From positions 2,621,501 through 2,685,500 of the forward strand of contig NZ_CP120635.1 in the NCBI RefSeq assembly GCF_021353295.2: a stretch of DNA of 64,000 bases, in the 5' to 3' direction. How positions within the stretch are numbered: the stretch's first letter is position 1; each line of letters opens with the position of its first letter. The DNA comes from Pseudodesulfovibrio thermohalotolerans. Lineage in GTDB: Bacteria; Desulfobacterota; Desulfovibrionia; Desulfovibrionales; Desulfovibrionaceae. Under the pieces are notes generated by a model. The model did not search any database, was not told where the DNA came from, and saw nothing but the letters and a program-made list of their open reading frames with translations. Positions 53,310-62,200 of this stretch are shown here, piece after piece. The position numbers and the translations under genes were made by a program.

Positions 53310-54494
53310 CTAGATGGTCACGCGCCTGACGCCTTCGATACAACTTAGCGCTTCACACACCTCTTCGGTAGGCTTGGCGTGGACCATATACACGGTCTGA
53401 ACCTGCTCGCCGAGCTTGCGGGAATTATTCTCGCGAATATTCACGCCCATCTCGCCCATGAGGGTGCCGAACTTGCCGAACATGCCGGGCTTATCTTCAT
53501 GGGTGATGAAGATGGTGTAGATGTCGGCCCCTTCTTCCTCCACGGTCTCGCCCACGTTCACGGAATTGCCGTACTCGCCGCGCTTGAGGTATCCGGCGAC
53601 CACTTCGGCGATTTCAAGGCCGGTGCGGATACCCGCATTGTTGGTTGAGGCTCCCAGGTGAGCGGACATGACGATGTTGTCCAGTTCCTGAAGCTTGTTC
53701 CGGAAAGGCAATCCCTCGCGCTTGGGCTCGGACTCGTAGCAGTCCAAGGCCGCTCCCGCGATACCGCCGGTCTTGAGCGCCTCGTACAAGGCGTCCTCGG
53801 ACACGTTCTTGCCGCGGGAAGCGTTTATCAGGTAGGCGGATTCCTTCATCAAAGCCAGCTCTTCGGCCTTGATGACCGGCTCCGTACCGCCGCAGTGCAG
53901 GGAAACGAAGTCAGACTGCCGGAGCAGTTCGGGGATGGAGTCCACGTAAGTCAGGGGCGCGTCGATGGAACGGTAGAGATCGTAACCCAGGACTTTCATG
54001 CCGATGGCTCCGGCCTTGGCGGCCAGGGATTGGCCGATGCGGCCGCAGCCTATGATGCCGAGCGTCTTGCCAAAGAGTTCCACGCCCTTGAACCGCTTCT
54101 TGTGCCAGGTCCCGTCCATGAGTGTGCGGTGGGCGAACGGGACCTTGCGCGCGATGGCGAGCATGAGCCCCAGGGCGTGCTCGGCCGTGGCGTTGGTGTT
54201 GCCGTTGGGGGCGAACTTGACGATGACGCCCAATTCCTTGGCCGCCTCCAGGTCGATGTTGTCCGTGCCCACGCCGCCCCGCCCGACGATCTTGAGCTTG
54301 CCGCCGTTCTTCACCCCGGCTTCGAGCAAAGTCCGGGTGACTTTGGTGGCGGATCGCACAAGCAGGGCATCGAAGGAGCCGATCTCGGTCATGAGATCGT
54401 CTTCGTCGCGTTTCTCGGTTTCAACGGTGAATCCCTGCTGCCTCAAGTACTTCCGCGCCTCTTCCACAAGGCCGTCGTTGGCAAGTATCCGCAT
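53310..54494 (-). CDS. serA: D-3-phosphoglycerate dehydrogenase
   Basis: 394 residues. First step of serine synthesis, NAD-dependent. 'ALLVRSATKVTRTLLEAG', 'GRGGVGTDNIDLEAAKELG', the NAD loop 'GKTLGIIGCGRIGQSLAAKAGAIGMKVLGYD', 'INASRGKNVSEDAL' and 'MSAHLGASTNNA' (catalytic His) are clear. A C-terminal ACT domain ('IFITHEDKPGMFGKFGTLMGEMGVNIRENNSRK') could allow serine feedback. ATG 54494 has GGAGG 5 bases upstream. It follows the aminotransferase gene by 34 bases. Confidence 0.95.
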   Translation of the reverse strand: MRILANDGLVEEARKYLRQQGFTVETEKRDEDDLMTEIGSFDALLVRSATKVTRTLLEAGVKNGGKLKIVGRGGVGTDNIDLEAAKELGVIVKFAPNGNTNATAEHALGLMLAIARKVPFAHRTLMDGTWHKKRFKGVELFGKTLGIIGCGRIGQSLAAKAGAIGMKVLGYDLYRSIDAPLTYVDSIPELLRQSDFVSLHCGGTEPVIKAEELALMKESAYLINASRGKNVSEDALYEALKTGGIAGAALDCYESEPKREGLPFRNKLQELDNIVMSAHLGASTNNAGIRTGLEIAEVVAGYLKRGEYGNSVNVGETVEEEGADIYTIFITHEDKPGMFGKFGTLMGEMGVNIRENNSRKLGEQVQTVYMVHAKPTEEVCEALSCIEGVRRVTI

Positions 54495-54528
54495 ATCCAC
54501 CTCCCCATGACATGTTTATGTCGTAGAA

Positions 54529-55671
54529 TTATCGGAGCTTATCGAGTTCCCCTTCCAATTTGGCCAGGTATTCCGTGAGCATGGCAGGCGTGATGTCACC
54601 CATGTGGCCCACACGGAAGATCGGGCGACGGCCCGCCTCCTCCAGGAGCTGATTCAACTTGAAGTAGCCCGGGTCCATGAGGTAGCCCTCGCCGCGCAAG
54701 GCTTCCTTCACTATCCCCTTGAGCTGGGCCGTGGTCACGCCTTCCGGGCAGATCACGGTGGACAGGGTGGGGGAACGGTGTCCTTCGGGGGCGAACATCT
54801 CGAAGCCGTCAAGACCGCCGACCCACTTTTCGACCATGGAGCGCATTTCACGATGGCGGGCAAAACGGTTCTCGATGCCTTCCTCGTTGACGATGCGATC
54901 AAGCTGGAACCACATCTGGTTGGCCAGGGTAGTGTTGGGCGTGGTCAGGGTCTGATTCTTGCGCGCCCGGTCGAGGTGCTTGGTGATGTCGTGATGGTGG
55001 CCTTTGTTGGTCACCTTCCGGGCCTTTTCCTCGGCCTCGCCGGAAACGAACCCGATGCCGAACCCGGCGGGCAGGCCGAGCGCCTTCTGGGTGGCCGTGG
55101 AATACATGGCCGCCCCGGACTCGGACAACGCCAGCTCCGAGCCGCCGAAGATGGATACGCCGTCCACGATGGGCATGGCCCCGTACTGCCGGACAAGGGC
55201 GCAAACGGCCTTGACGTCGTTGACCACGCCGGTGGACGTCTCGTTGTGGGTGAAGGAAACCACCTGGGGACGAACTTCCTTCAGCTTGTCCTCCAGCACG
55301 TTCAGATCGATGGCCTCGCCGTAATCGAACTTGAGGTTCACGGCCTTCTTCCCGTTGCTGGCCGCCAGATTGAAATACATGTCGCCAAAAGAGCCCACGG
55401 ACACGTTGAGGATGGTCTCGTCCTCGGCCACCAGGGAGCGCACCGAGGTCTCCATGGCCGTGGAGCCGGAGCCAAGGCACAGGATCGGCTCGAAATCGGC
55501 ACCGCACCCGGCAAGTTTCCGCAAATTCTCGCGAATAGGCCCGAACCGCAGCTCGTTTTCCGTGTCGCGGTGCCCGAACTCGGGCAACAGGGCCGCCTCC
55601 TTGACATCCTGCCGGATGTAGGTCGGCCCCGTGATGAACAGTTTCAAAGGCGCAAAATTCGGCTTGCTCAT
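54529..55671 (-). CDS. Class V aminotransferase, probably phosphoserine or alanine-glyoxylate type
   Basis: 380 residues, PLP-dependent. 'LFITGPTYIRQDV', 'FGHRDTENELRFGPI', 'LCLGSGSTAMETSVRSL', 'VSFTHNETSTGVVNDV' and 'IVDGVSIFGGSELALSESGAAMYSTATQKALGLPAG' (Schiff-base Lys in TQKAL) are the PucG/AGAT-like motifs. Being directly upstream of serA on the same strand, it most likely serves as the serine-pathway transaminase in place of a classical SerC (inference). Confidence 0.88.
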   Translation of the reverse strand: MSKPNFAPLKLFITGPTYIRQDVKEAALLPEFGHRDTENELRFGPIRENLRKLAGCGADFEPILCLGSGSTAMETSVRSLVAEDETILNVSVGSFGDMYFNLAASNGKKAVNLKFDYGEAIDLNVLEDKLKEVRPQVVSFTHNETSTGVVNDVKAVCALVRQYGAMPIVDGVSIFGGSELALSESGAAMYSTATQKALGLPAGFGIGFVSGEAEEKARKVTNKGHHHDITKHLDRARKNQTLTTPNTTLANQMWFQLDRIVNEEGIENRFARHREMRSMVEKWVGGLDGFEMFAPEGHRSPTLSTVICPEGVTTAQLKGIVKEALRGEGYLMDPGYFKLNQLLEEAGRRPIFRVGHMGDITPAMLTEYLAKLEGELDKLR

Positions 55672-55811
55672 GATCTCTACCCTTCAGTGATGATGACGGA
55701 AATGAAAAGACTGCCCCATACCATGAAAAATGTTTCAGATCAGTATAACGGCAGAGGTTGAAAGGCAAGGGGGACAAGGGGATGGGCACGGTGTTCGGAA
55801 CCGCGCGAAGC

Positions 55812-55893
55812 AGGCCGAACGGCCTTTCGAAAACCGCCGGATTCACCGGCGGTCATGCGGCGCGGACCGGCCATCCTGAAATGGCCGGTCCGC
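55812..55893 (-). terminator. Three successive hairpins downstream of the autotransporter gene
   Basis: From right to left: a perfect 13-base-pair stem GCGGACCGGCCAT / ATGGCCGGTCCGC just after the stop, then ACCGCCGG / CCGGCGGT followed on the minus strand by TTTTCG, then GGCC-GAAC-GGCC. The middle one is the best terminator; the first may protect the mRNA end. Confidence 0.65.
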
Positions 55894-55902
55894 CCGGAAA
55901 CG

Positions 55903-57900
55903 TTAGAACAAAACACAAAGCATGGCGGAACCGCCCACGGAAGTGGATTCATCGCTCAATTCGGCATTACCGCGCACCTTGAACGTGACCTGCTCCGACA
56001 GGTTGGCGGCAACTCCGCCGCTCAGGAAGAAGGCATCGCGGTCCTTCACTTCCGTCGGCACATCCATACTCTGGTCGAGCAAGGTCAACTCGACCTCGTC
56101 GTCGCCCATGGCCTGGCGATGCTGCCAGCCGCCACGGACATCCAGGGAAACGAATTCCATCACTCCGCGCAGACCGATCTCCAGCCGTTCTTCGAGCATG
56201 GCGACGTTGCGCCCGGCGACATGCGCGTTGGCGTCACCGCCGTCGGACTCGGTGTAGCTCTCCACATTCTCCTGGGCATAACGCACACGCACGGCGGGCA
56301 CGAACGACCAAGTGTCGCTCATCGCCAGTTCGAGGCCGACGGTCGCCTCCGGGGAGAACCACCAACTGTCGTAGGAACCCTTGGCCTTGGATTCTCCCAT
56401 GGCGGCGAGGTTATCGTTGACCTTGCGATTGTCGCTGTGATCGAGCCAGCCGCCGGTGACGGCGAGGTCAATGAACACGGGATTCCAACGTTGCCTGCCG
56501 TAAACGCCGACGAACGCGCCGTCCGACTCGTTGTCGAAAGACTTCGTGAACTGGGAATCCGCGTCAAAATCATTCCAGAGATAGCCTACCAGGAATCCCA
56601 GGGTGGTGCTGTCCGTGATGGACGCGTCATAGCCGATGGCCACACCCAGATTATTGGAATCGAAGTCCTGGATTGACGACGAGCCGTCGTATGAGGAGGT
56701 CGAACCGAAAACTGATGTCCACCAACGATCTCCGACGCAATCGAGACGGTCGCGAATCACGGATGAAACGTTGTCGGTCATGTCCGCGAGCACATCCGAG
56801 GAGCCTGAAAACGCAGTGGGATCGAAGGTCGCGACCTGGGAGGTTGTAGCGTTATAAAAGACCGGTACCGAGCCGGTGAAATTCATGGCGTCAACCGTGC
56901 CGGTAAATTCCCACAATACGGAGCCGGAAGGGTCTAAATCGATGTTCACCGTGGTTCCAAGACCCAGGTCGACAGCTCCGCCGAGGAAGGAGGTAGCATT
57001 CAGATTCAGCGTATTGCCTGATCCCAAAAAGGTAATGGCGTTGGACTGGTCGCTGACGATTCTTCCGGAGTTGGTGACCGTGTTGTCGTTGTCCTCGGCC
57101 CGAATGCCGTGGGCTCCAGTGCCGTGGGTGGTGATCGTTCCCGTGTTGGTGACCGTGTTGCTGCCGGCATCGGTGGATATGCCGTGGGCATCCGTGCCTT
57201 GGGTAGTGATTGTCCCCGTATTGGTGACCGTGTTGTTGGCGTGCTCGACGTGGATGCCGTCGCCAGAGCCTCCCGAGGTAGCAATTATGCCGTTGTTGAT
57301 GATCACGTTGTTCTCTTCCGTGGCGTAGACGCCCACGGAGGTGTTGCCGGAGGTCGTGATCTCGCCAGAGTTGACCACCTGGTTGGCGCCACCCTGGAGG
57401 TCAACAGCGTAACTGCCCGACCCTGTGGTGGCGATGGTCCCGGTATTACTTATGGTGCTGGAGCCGCCTTGAGCTAATATTCCGTCCGCGCCGCTCCCTG
57501 TAGTCGTGAGATCGCCGGAGTTGGTAACCTGATTATTACCGCCTGTAAGGTGAACGCCCAAGACGTGCGAACCCGTGGCGGAGATGGTCCCGGTATTATT
57601 CACGGAACTGGAGCCGCCTTCAGCACTAATCGCGTTCGTGCTGCTCCCCGAGGCGGAAATCTCACCGGCGTTGTCGATAGTGTGTCCCCCTCCCAATGCG
57701 TTGACGCCCTCATCCCCGGGGGGAGGTACGATGCTGCCGCTGCCGGTAATGGACAACGTGTCGCCCGCTGCCAGATTCTGCGTGGCCGTGGCCTGATCCT
57801 CGATAACGTAATCGGCGGCAAAACCAGGCGTCGCCCACAGGACCAAACAACACGCGACAAGACACGCAACAAAACATTTCCTCTTGGGATGCGGCATCAT
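55903..57900 (-). CDS. Autotransporter (type V secretion) with a 25-residue-repeat passenger
   Basis: 665 residues. Signal peptide residues 1-29 (MMPHPKRKCFVACL...GFAA). Passenger residues about 77-300 consist of eight tandem 25-residue repeats of the type N-T-G-T-I-x-T-x-G, fitting a right-handed beta-helix. Residues about 390-665 form the outer-membrane beta-barrel ('WWTSVFGSTSSYDGSSSIQDFDSNNLGVAIGYDASITDSTTLGFLVGYLW'...) ending in Phe as porin-like barrels do. The passenger is short for the class (typical total 900 or more). Surface structure or adhesin is likely; ligand unknown. Single gene with an A+T-rich upstream region. Confidence 0.9.
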   Translation of the reverse strand: MMPHPKRKCFVACLVACCLVLWATPGFAADYVIEDQATATQNLAAGDTLSITGSGSIVPPPGDEGVNALGGGHTIDNAGEISASGSSTNAISAEGGSSSVNNTGTISATGSHVLGVHLTGGNNQVTNSGDLTTTGSGADGILAQGGSSTISNTGTIATTGSGSYAVDLQGGANQVVNSGEITTSGNTSVGVYATEENNVIINNGIIATSGGSGDGIHVEHANNTVTNTGTITTQGTDAHGISTDAGSNTVTNTGTITTHGTGAHGIRAEDNDNTVTNSGRIVSDQSNAITFLGSGNTLNLNATSFLGGAVDLGLGTTVNIDLDPSGSVLWEFTGTVDAMNFTGSVPVFYNATTSQVATFDPTAFSGSSDVLADMTDNVSSVIRDRLDCVGDRWWTSVFGSTSSYDGSSSIQDFDSNNLGVAIGYDASITDSTTLGFLVGYLWNDFDADSQFTKSFDNESDGAFVGVYGRQRWNPVFIDLAVTGGWLDHSDNRKVNDNLAAMGESKAKGSYDSWWFSPEATVGLELAMSDTWSFVPAVRVRYAQENVESYTESDGGDANAHVAGRNVAMLEERLEIGLRGVMEFVSLDVRGGWQHRQAMGDDEVELTLLDQSMDVPTEVKDRDAFFLSGGVAANLSEQVTFKVRGNAELSDESTSVGGSAMLCVLF
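57073..57672 (-). repeat. Eight tandem 75-base coding repeats in the autotransporter
   Basis: Residues 77-276 divide into eight 25-residue units aligned on N-[STNA]-G-x-[IL]. The two most similar units (NTGTITTQGTDAHGI and NTGTITTHGTGAHGI) are neighbours and close at base level too, suggesting recent duplication. Confidence 0.85.
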
Positions 57901-58094
57901 ATGAATCCTCGCTCAATTATAGAATTACTTTATATTGACTGATAAAACAAATTTAAGTCAAGCGATTGCAACACTCATCGTTTTATATTTTTTTAAAAAC
58001 CACCCAAAGCACGAAGCGAATCGGCCCAAACTTGCCAACCGGGCAAAAAGGGCTTAACTCTCACCTCTTCACCCAACCCATGGAGTAATAAGAC

Positions 58095-61000
58095 ATGGCC
58101 CAGCTCGGACCTCATATATCTATTTCCGATGAACAGCTCATCACCCGCGCCCTCGGAGTGGTGGACATGGAACAGTTTCAGCATTGGCCCGAAAAGGTGA
58201 AGAAACTCGCCTCGAACCTGGCCGCTGAGCTCTTCCTCGTGCGCTACAACCCTTTCATCGACCCGGAACTGGTCCGCACGGCCGTGGACCGGCGGCTGAA
58301 CATGTCCCGGCCCATGCTGGACCGCGAGTTCGCCACCATCCTGACCAAGGGAATCGAACTTTTCTGGGAACGTCACGGCAACGAGTTGGCCTTCCGGGAC
58401 GAAATAGTGAAACGCCTCAAGTCGTTCATGCCCGAGGACGCCATCGGCCACGAGCCGCACTCGCGCATCGAATCGGCCACCGACGCCACGGACCTGCGCA
58501 TGGAACTGCCCATGCTCGTACTCTTCCCCGATGACGAGGCGCAGATTCAGGGAATCGTCCGGCTGGCCAACGAAATGCGTTTCGGGCTCATCCCGCGCGG
58601 CGGCGGCACGGGCCTGACCGGCGGAGCCATCCCGGCCGAAGCGCGCAGCGTGATCCTGTCGCTCTCCCGCTTCAAGCGGATCATCGACATCGACCCGGAA
58701 GAGCGGACCATGACCGCCCAGTCCGGGGTCATCACCCTGAACGCCATCCAGGCGGCGGCCAAGAAGGGGCTGCTCTTCACGGTGGACCCGGCCTCCAAGG
58801 CGGGCTCCTCCCTGGGCGGCAACATTTCCGAGAACGCGGGCGGACCGTTCGCCTTCGAATACGGCACGACCATCGACAATCTTCTCAGCTACCGCATGGT
58901 CCGGCCCGACGGCTCGCTCATCGAGATTCGCCGCAAGGACCACCCGCGCCACAAAATCTACCCTTCCGACACGGCCGTATTCGAAATTCTCGACGACCGT
59001 GGCAAACTCCTCGACACGGTGACGCTCGGGGGCGACGAAATACGCGGTCCCGGGCTCGGCAAGGACGTTTCCAACAAGTATCTGGGCGGCCTGCCCGGCG
59101 TGCAGAAGGAAGGAACCGACGGCATCATCACCACCGCCACCTTCATCTGCCACCCCACCCTGGCCCACTCGCAGGTGCTTTGCCTGGAGTTCTTCGGCCG
59201 GTCCATGAACAACGCCATGCTGGTCATCAAGGACGTGGTCAGGATGCGCGACTCCATCCGCGAGGAAGGAGACCGGGTCAAAATCTCCGCCCTGGAGGAA
59301 TTCGGACCGAAGTACGTCCAGGCCATCGAATACCAGACCAAGTCCACCCGCTACGAAGGCGACCCCATCTCGGTCATCATCATGCAGCTCGACTCGGACG
59401 ACCGGGAAGCCCTGGACGCTGCCTGCCAGACAGTGCTCGCCCTGGCCCAGCCCTACGACGGCGTGGACATCTTCGCCGCCCGCGACGAACGCGAGGCCGA
59501 GCTGTTCTGGGAAGACCGCCACAAGCTGTCCGCCATCGCCAAGCGCACCTCGGGCTTCAAGGTCAACGAGGACGTGGTCATTCCCATGGAGGTCATCCCC
59601 CAATTCTCGGAGTTCCTCGAAGACCTGAACCTGGTCTACCTGGCCAAGATATACTCGACCACCCTGGACAAGATCGAAGACCTGGAAGGCATCAATCCCA
59701 AGGATGCGGACATCGGGGAAGCGCGCGAGCGCATCCGGTCCATCCTCGACGGCGACGTCACTTCCCGCGACTTTTCCGACGTCGAGCAGGAGGCCCAGTG
59801 CCGGTTCCTGTTCCTGAAGTTGCGCGACACCTATCCCAAACTCGACCGCGAGATTAAGGACCTGTGGCAGGAGCTCCAGCTCAAGCGCATCGTCATCGCC
59901 AACCACATGCACGCCGGAGACGGCAACTGCCACGTGAACCTGCCGGTCAACTCCAACGACGCGGACATGCTCGCCGCCGCGCATGAAGCCGCCGACACGG
60001 TCATGACCAAGGTTCTGGAAATCGGCGGCCAGGTATCCGGCGAACACGGCATCGGCATCACCAAGATAGGCTTCCTGAGCGAGGCAAAGATCAAGGCCCT
60101 GACCGAATATCGCGCAGAGATGGACCCGAACGGCGTGTTCAACCCCGGCAAGCTGACTTCGCGCGAACTGCCGAGCACGCCTTTCACCTTCTCCTTCAAC
60201 CGGCTCATCCAAGACCTGGACGCGACCGCGCTCAAGGACAAGGAAGCCCTCATGGGGCTGCTGAAAAACATCCAGACCTGCACCCGCTGCGGAAAGTGCA
60301 AACAGGTCTGCCCCATGTACCAGCCCGCCCGCGGGCTCATGTACCACCCGCGCAACAAGAACATCGCGCTCGGCGCGCTCATCGAGGGCATCTACTACTC
60401 GCAGACCCAGACCGGCGAGCCCGCACACGAGCTGATGAAGGAACTGCGGGACCTCATGGACCACTGCACCGCCTGCGGCAAATGCCAGGCCGTCTGCCCC
60501 GTCAAGATCGACTCGGCCGGAGCCGCCCTGTCCATGCGCTCCTTCCTCGATTCCAAGGGCAAGTCCGGCCACCCGCTCAAGCAGGTCATCCTGCGCAACC
60601 TGGCCAAGAACCCGGCTCAGACCCTGCCCATGGCCGCCAAGGTCCTGGCCGTGGGCCAGTCCCTCCAGGACAAGACGCTCGGCATGATTCCGGCCCGCTG
60701 GCTGTCCAGAATCCAGTCGCCCGTGGTCAAAAATCGCAGTCCGCACATGGACTACCACAACCTGGCGGAACGGCTGCGCCTCGAAGAGGGCTCGGTCTTC
60801 AGGAATCCGGGCGCGGACCGCGACCAGACCGTGCTCTACTTCCCCGGCTGCGGCGCATCGCTTTTCTCCCGGTCCATCGGCATGGCCTCGGTCTATCTGC
60901 TGCTCAAATCCGGCGTGAACGTGGTCCTGCCCGACCACCACATGTGCTGCGGCTACCCCCTGCTCGCCTCGGGCTGCGAGGAGGCATACAAGACCAACCG

Positions 61001-61616
61001 CCACCGCAACGTGCAGGAATTCCTGGACCTGCTGGTAAAGACCGGCAAGGCGGGGCTCAAGGCGACCACCCTGCTCACGGCCTGCGGCACCTGCCGCGAA
61101 TCGCTGGAAACGTATGACTTTTCCTCCGAGCTGGCCGACCCGCTCAAGCACCTCGACGTGGTCCAGTTCCTCCTGGAGCGGCTGCCCGCCGTGCGCCGGG
61201 CCGAACCGATCCTGTACCACTCCGCCTGCCACATGGAGTGGACCGGCGTGCCCAAGCTCAAGGCCCCGGAGATGTACCGCGCGGCCCTGGCGGGGCTGAC
61301 CGGATCGAACGTGGACCTCTCGCCCGGCTGCTGCGGCGAATCCGGTCTCGGCGCCCTGACCAGTCCGGCCATCTACAACCGGCTGCGCGAGCGCAAGCAG
61401 GAACAGTTGCGCGAGGACCTCGGCTTTGACCGCCACCGCCCCATCGTGGTGGGCTGCCCGTCCTGCAAGGTGGGCATCAAGCGGTCCATGCTGCAAATGA
61501 AGCGGCCCAACCGCGTCCTTCATGCCGTGGAATACCTGGCCGAATGCGTGGGCGGCCCCAAGTGGGAAAAGGAACTCAACGAACTGCTCGACAAGGTGGA
61601 CCGCAAGGGGGCCTAG
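58095..61616 (+). CDS. FAD/Fe-S oxidoreductase, D-lactate-dehydrogenase-like, with CCG domains
   Basis: 1173 residues. An N-terminal FAD-binding-4 domain ('GLIPRGGGTGLTGG' near residue 166; 'GSSLGGNISENAGGPFAFEYGTT'), the FAD-linked oxidase C domain ('HMHAGDGNCHVNLP', 'SGEHGIGITKIGF'), two 4Fe-4S motifs ('CTRCGKCKQVCP' near 729 and 'CTACGKCQAVCP' near 791), and two CCG Cys motifs ('MCCGYPLLASGC' near 951, 'CCGESGLG' near 1079) with 'GCPSCKVG'. It fits the fused D-lactate/glycolate oxidoreductases of sulfate reducers and should pass electrons to the membrane pool or a carrier. Substrate is inferred. GGAG lies 9 bases before the ATG. Confidence 0.9.
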   Translation: MAQLGPHISISDEQLITRALGVVDMEQFQHWPEKVKKLASNLAAELFLVRYNPFIDPELVRTAVDRRLNMSRPMLDREFATILTKGIELFWERHGNELAFRDEIVKRLKSFMPEDAIGHEPHSRIESATDATDLRMELPMLVLFPDDEAQIQGIVRLANEMRFGLIPRGGGTGLTGGAIPAEARSVILSLSRFKRIIDIDPEERTMTAQSGVITLNAIQAAAKKGLLFTVDPASKAGSSLGGNISENAGGPFAFEYGTTIDNLLSYRMVRPDGSLIEIRRKDHPRHKIYPSDTAVFEILDDRGKLLDTVTLGGDEIRGPGLGKDVSNKYLGGLPGVQKEGTDGIITTATFICHPTLAHSQVLCLEFFGRSMNNAMLVIKDVVRMRDSIREEGDRVKISALEEFGPKYVQAIEYQTKSTRYEGDPISVIIMQLDSDDREALDAACQTVLALAQPYDGVDIFAARDEREAELFWEDRHKLSAIAKRTSGFKVNEDVVIPMEVIPQFSEFLEDLNLVYLAKIYSTTLDKIEDLEGINPKDADIGEARERIRSILDGDVTSRDFSDVEQEAQCRFLFLKLRDTYPKLDREIKDLWQELQLKRIVIANHMHAGDGNCHVNLPVNSNDADMLAAAHEAADTVMTKVLEIGGQVSGEHGIGITKIGFLSEAKIKALTEYRAEMDPNGVFNPGKLTSRELPSTPFTFSFNRLIQDLDATALKDKEALMGLLKNIQTCTRCGKCKQVCPMYQPARGLMYHPRNKNIALGALIEGIYYSQTQTGEPAHELMKELRDLMDHCTACGKCQAVCPVKIDSAGAALSMRSFLDSKGKSGHPLKQVILRNLAKNPAQTLPMAAKVLAVGQSLQDKTLGMIPARWLSRIQSPVVKNRSPHMDYHNLAERLRLEEGSVFRNPGADRDQTVLYFPGCGASLFSRSIGMASVYLLLKSGVNVVLPDHHMCCGYPLLASGCEEAYKTNRHRNVQEFLDLLVKTGKAGLKATTLLTACGTCRESLETYDFSSELADPLKHLDVVQFLLERLPAVRRAEPILYHSACHMEWTGVPKLKAPEMYRAALAGLTGSNVDLSPGCCGESGLGALTSPAIYNRLRERKQEQLREDLGFDRHRPIVVGCPSCKVGIKRSMLQMKRPNRVLHAVEYLAECVGGPKWEKELNELLDKVDRKGA

Positions 61617-61690
61617 CCCCCTCTGGATTCCCCCTATCGGCCCGGGTGCGCCCGGCTTCCGAAGGCCCGAACCTACACATGGAGGAGACC

Positions 61691-61786
61691 ATGGACAGCC
61701 TCGGCGTAATAGACGCCCCAGGCAAGCCCGGAGCCCGTGTTCTGGCCGCGCGCCGCTCAACCGGCCTCCCTTCGGAGGCCGAATAG
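61691..61786 (+). CDS. Candidate leader peptide of 31 residues ahead of ruvX
   Basis: ATG at 61691 with GGAGG 5 bases upstream opens MDSLGVIDAPGKPGARVLAA... and ends in TAG that directly abuts the ruvX ATG (TAGATG). Its last codons run through a hairpin that masks the ruvX SD. No homology is recognised, so it is a coupling device at best. Confidence 0.35.
   Translation: MDSLGVIDAPGKPGARVLAARRSTGLPSEAE
61762..61781 (+). promoter_or_regulatory. Hairpin sequestering the ruvX ribosome-binding site
   Basis: CGGCCTCC-CTTC-GGAGGCCG is a perfect 8-base-pair stem. The GGAGG in its 3' arm is the ruvX SD (8 bases before ATG 61787), so it is hidden unless ribosomes translating the leader ORF open it. 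Confidence 0.6.
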
Positions 61787-62200
61787 ATGCGTGTGCTCGG
61801 CATAGACTTCGGCCTCAAACGCGTGGGGCTGGCCGTCTGCGACCCGACGGGAACCCTGGTGTCGCCCTTCCGGACCATTGAACGGACCACCCGGCAGGCG
61901 CTCTTTGACGAACTGACCGACATCATTCATGATGAGGCCATCGAGGCGGTGGTGGTCGGCCTCCCGCTCGCCATGTCGGGCGAGGAGACCCTGACCACCC
62001 GGCAGGCCCGCAATTTCGCCGAGAGCCTGGAACGAAGGATCGACGCCCCCATCCATCTCATGGATGAGCGGCTGACCTCGGCCCAGGCCGAAGAGGAACT
62101 CAACGCCGCCGGGCTGCGCGGCAAAAAACGCAAGGCCGTCCTGGACAGCCAGGCGGCCGTGGTCATCCTTCGCTCATGGCTCGATTCCGTTACGTCCTGA
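61787..62200 (+). CDS. ruvX: RuvX/YqgF, RNase H-fold protein (Holliday-junction resolvase-like, 16S rRNA processing)
   Basis: 137 residues: 'RVLGIDFGLKRVGLAVCDPTGTLVSPFRTI', 'VVVGLPLAMSGEETLTTRQARNFAESLERRI', 'HLMDERLTSAQAEEEL' and 'KAVLDSQAAVVILRSWLD' are the standard YqgF motifs with all acidic residues in place. mltG begins inside its last 25 bases; the ruvX-mltG pairing is common. Confidence 0.95.
   Translation: MRVLGIDFGLKRVGLAVCDPTGTLVSPFRTIERTTRQALFDELTDIIHDEAIEAVVVGLPLAMSGEETLTTRQARNFAESLERRIDAPIHLMDERLTSAQAEEELNAAGLRGKKRKAVLDSQAAVVILRSWLDSVTS

Noticed and set aside
57073..57672. CRISPR-like array
   Set aside because: The repeats are 75 bases, in frame, and encode a beta-helix passenger; no spacers and no cas genes.
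57993..61760. A 1255-codon open frame on the minus strand
   Set aside because: It is the antisense shadow of the FAD/Fe-S oxidoreductase, whose motifs are all on the plus strand; high G+C keeps the opposite frame open.
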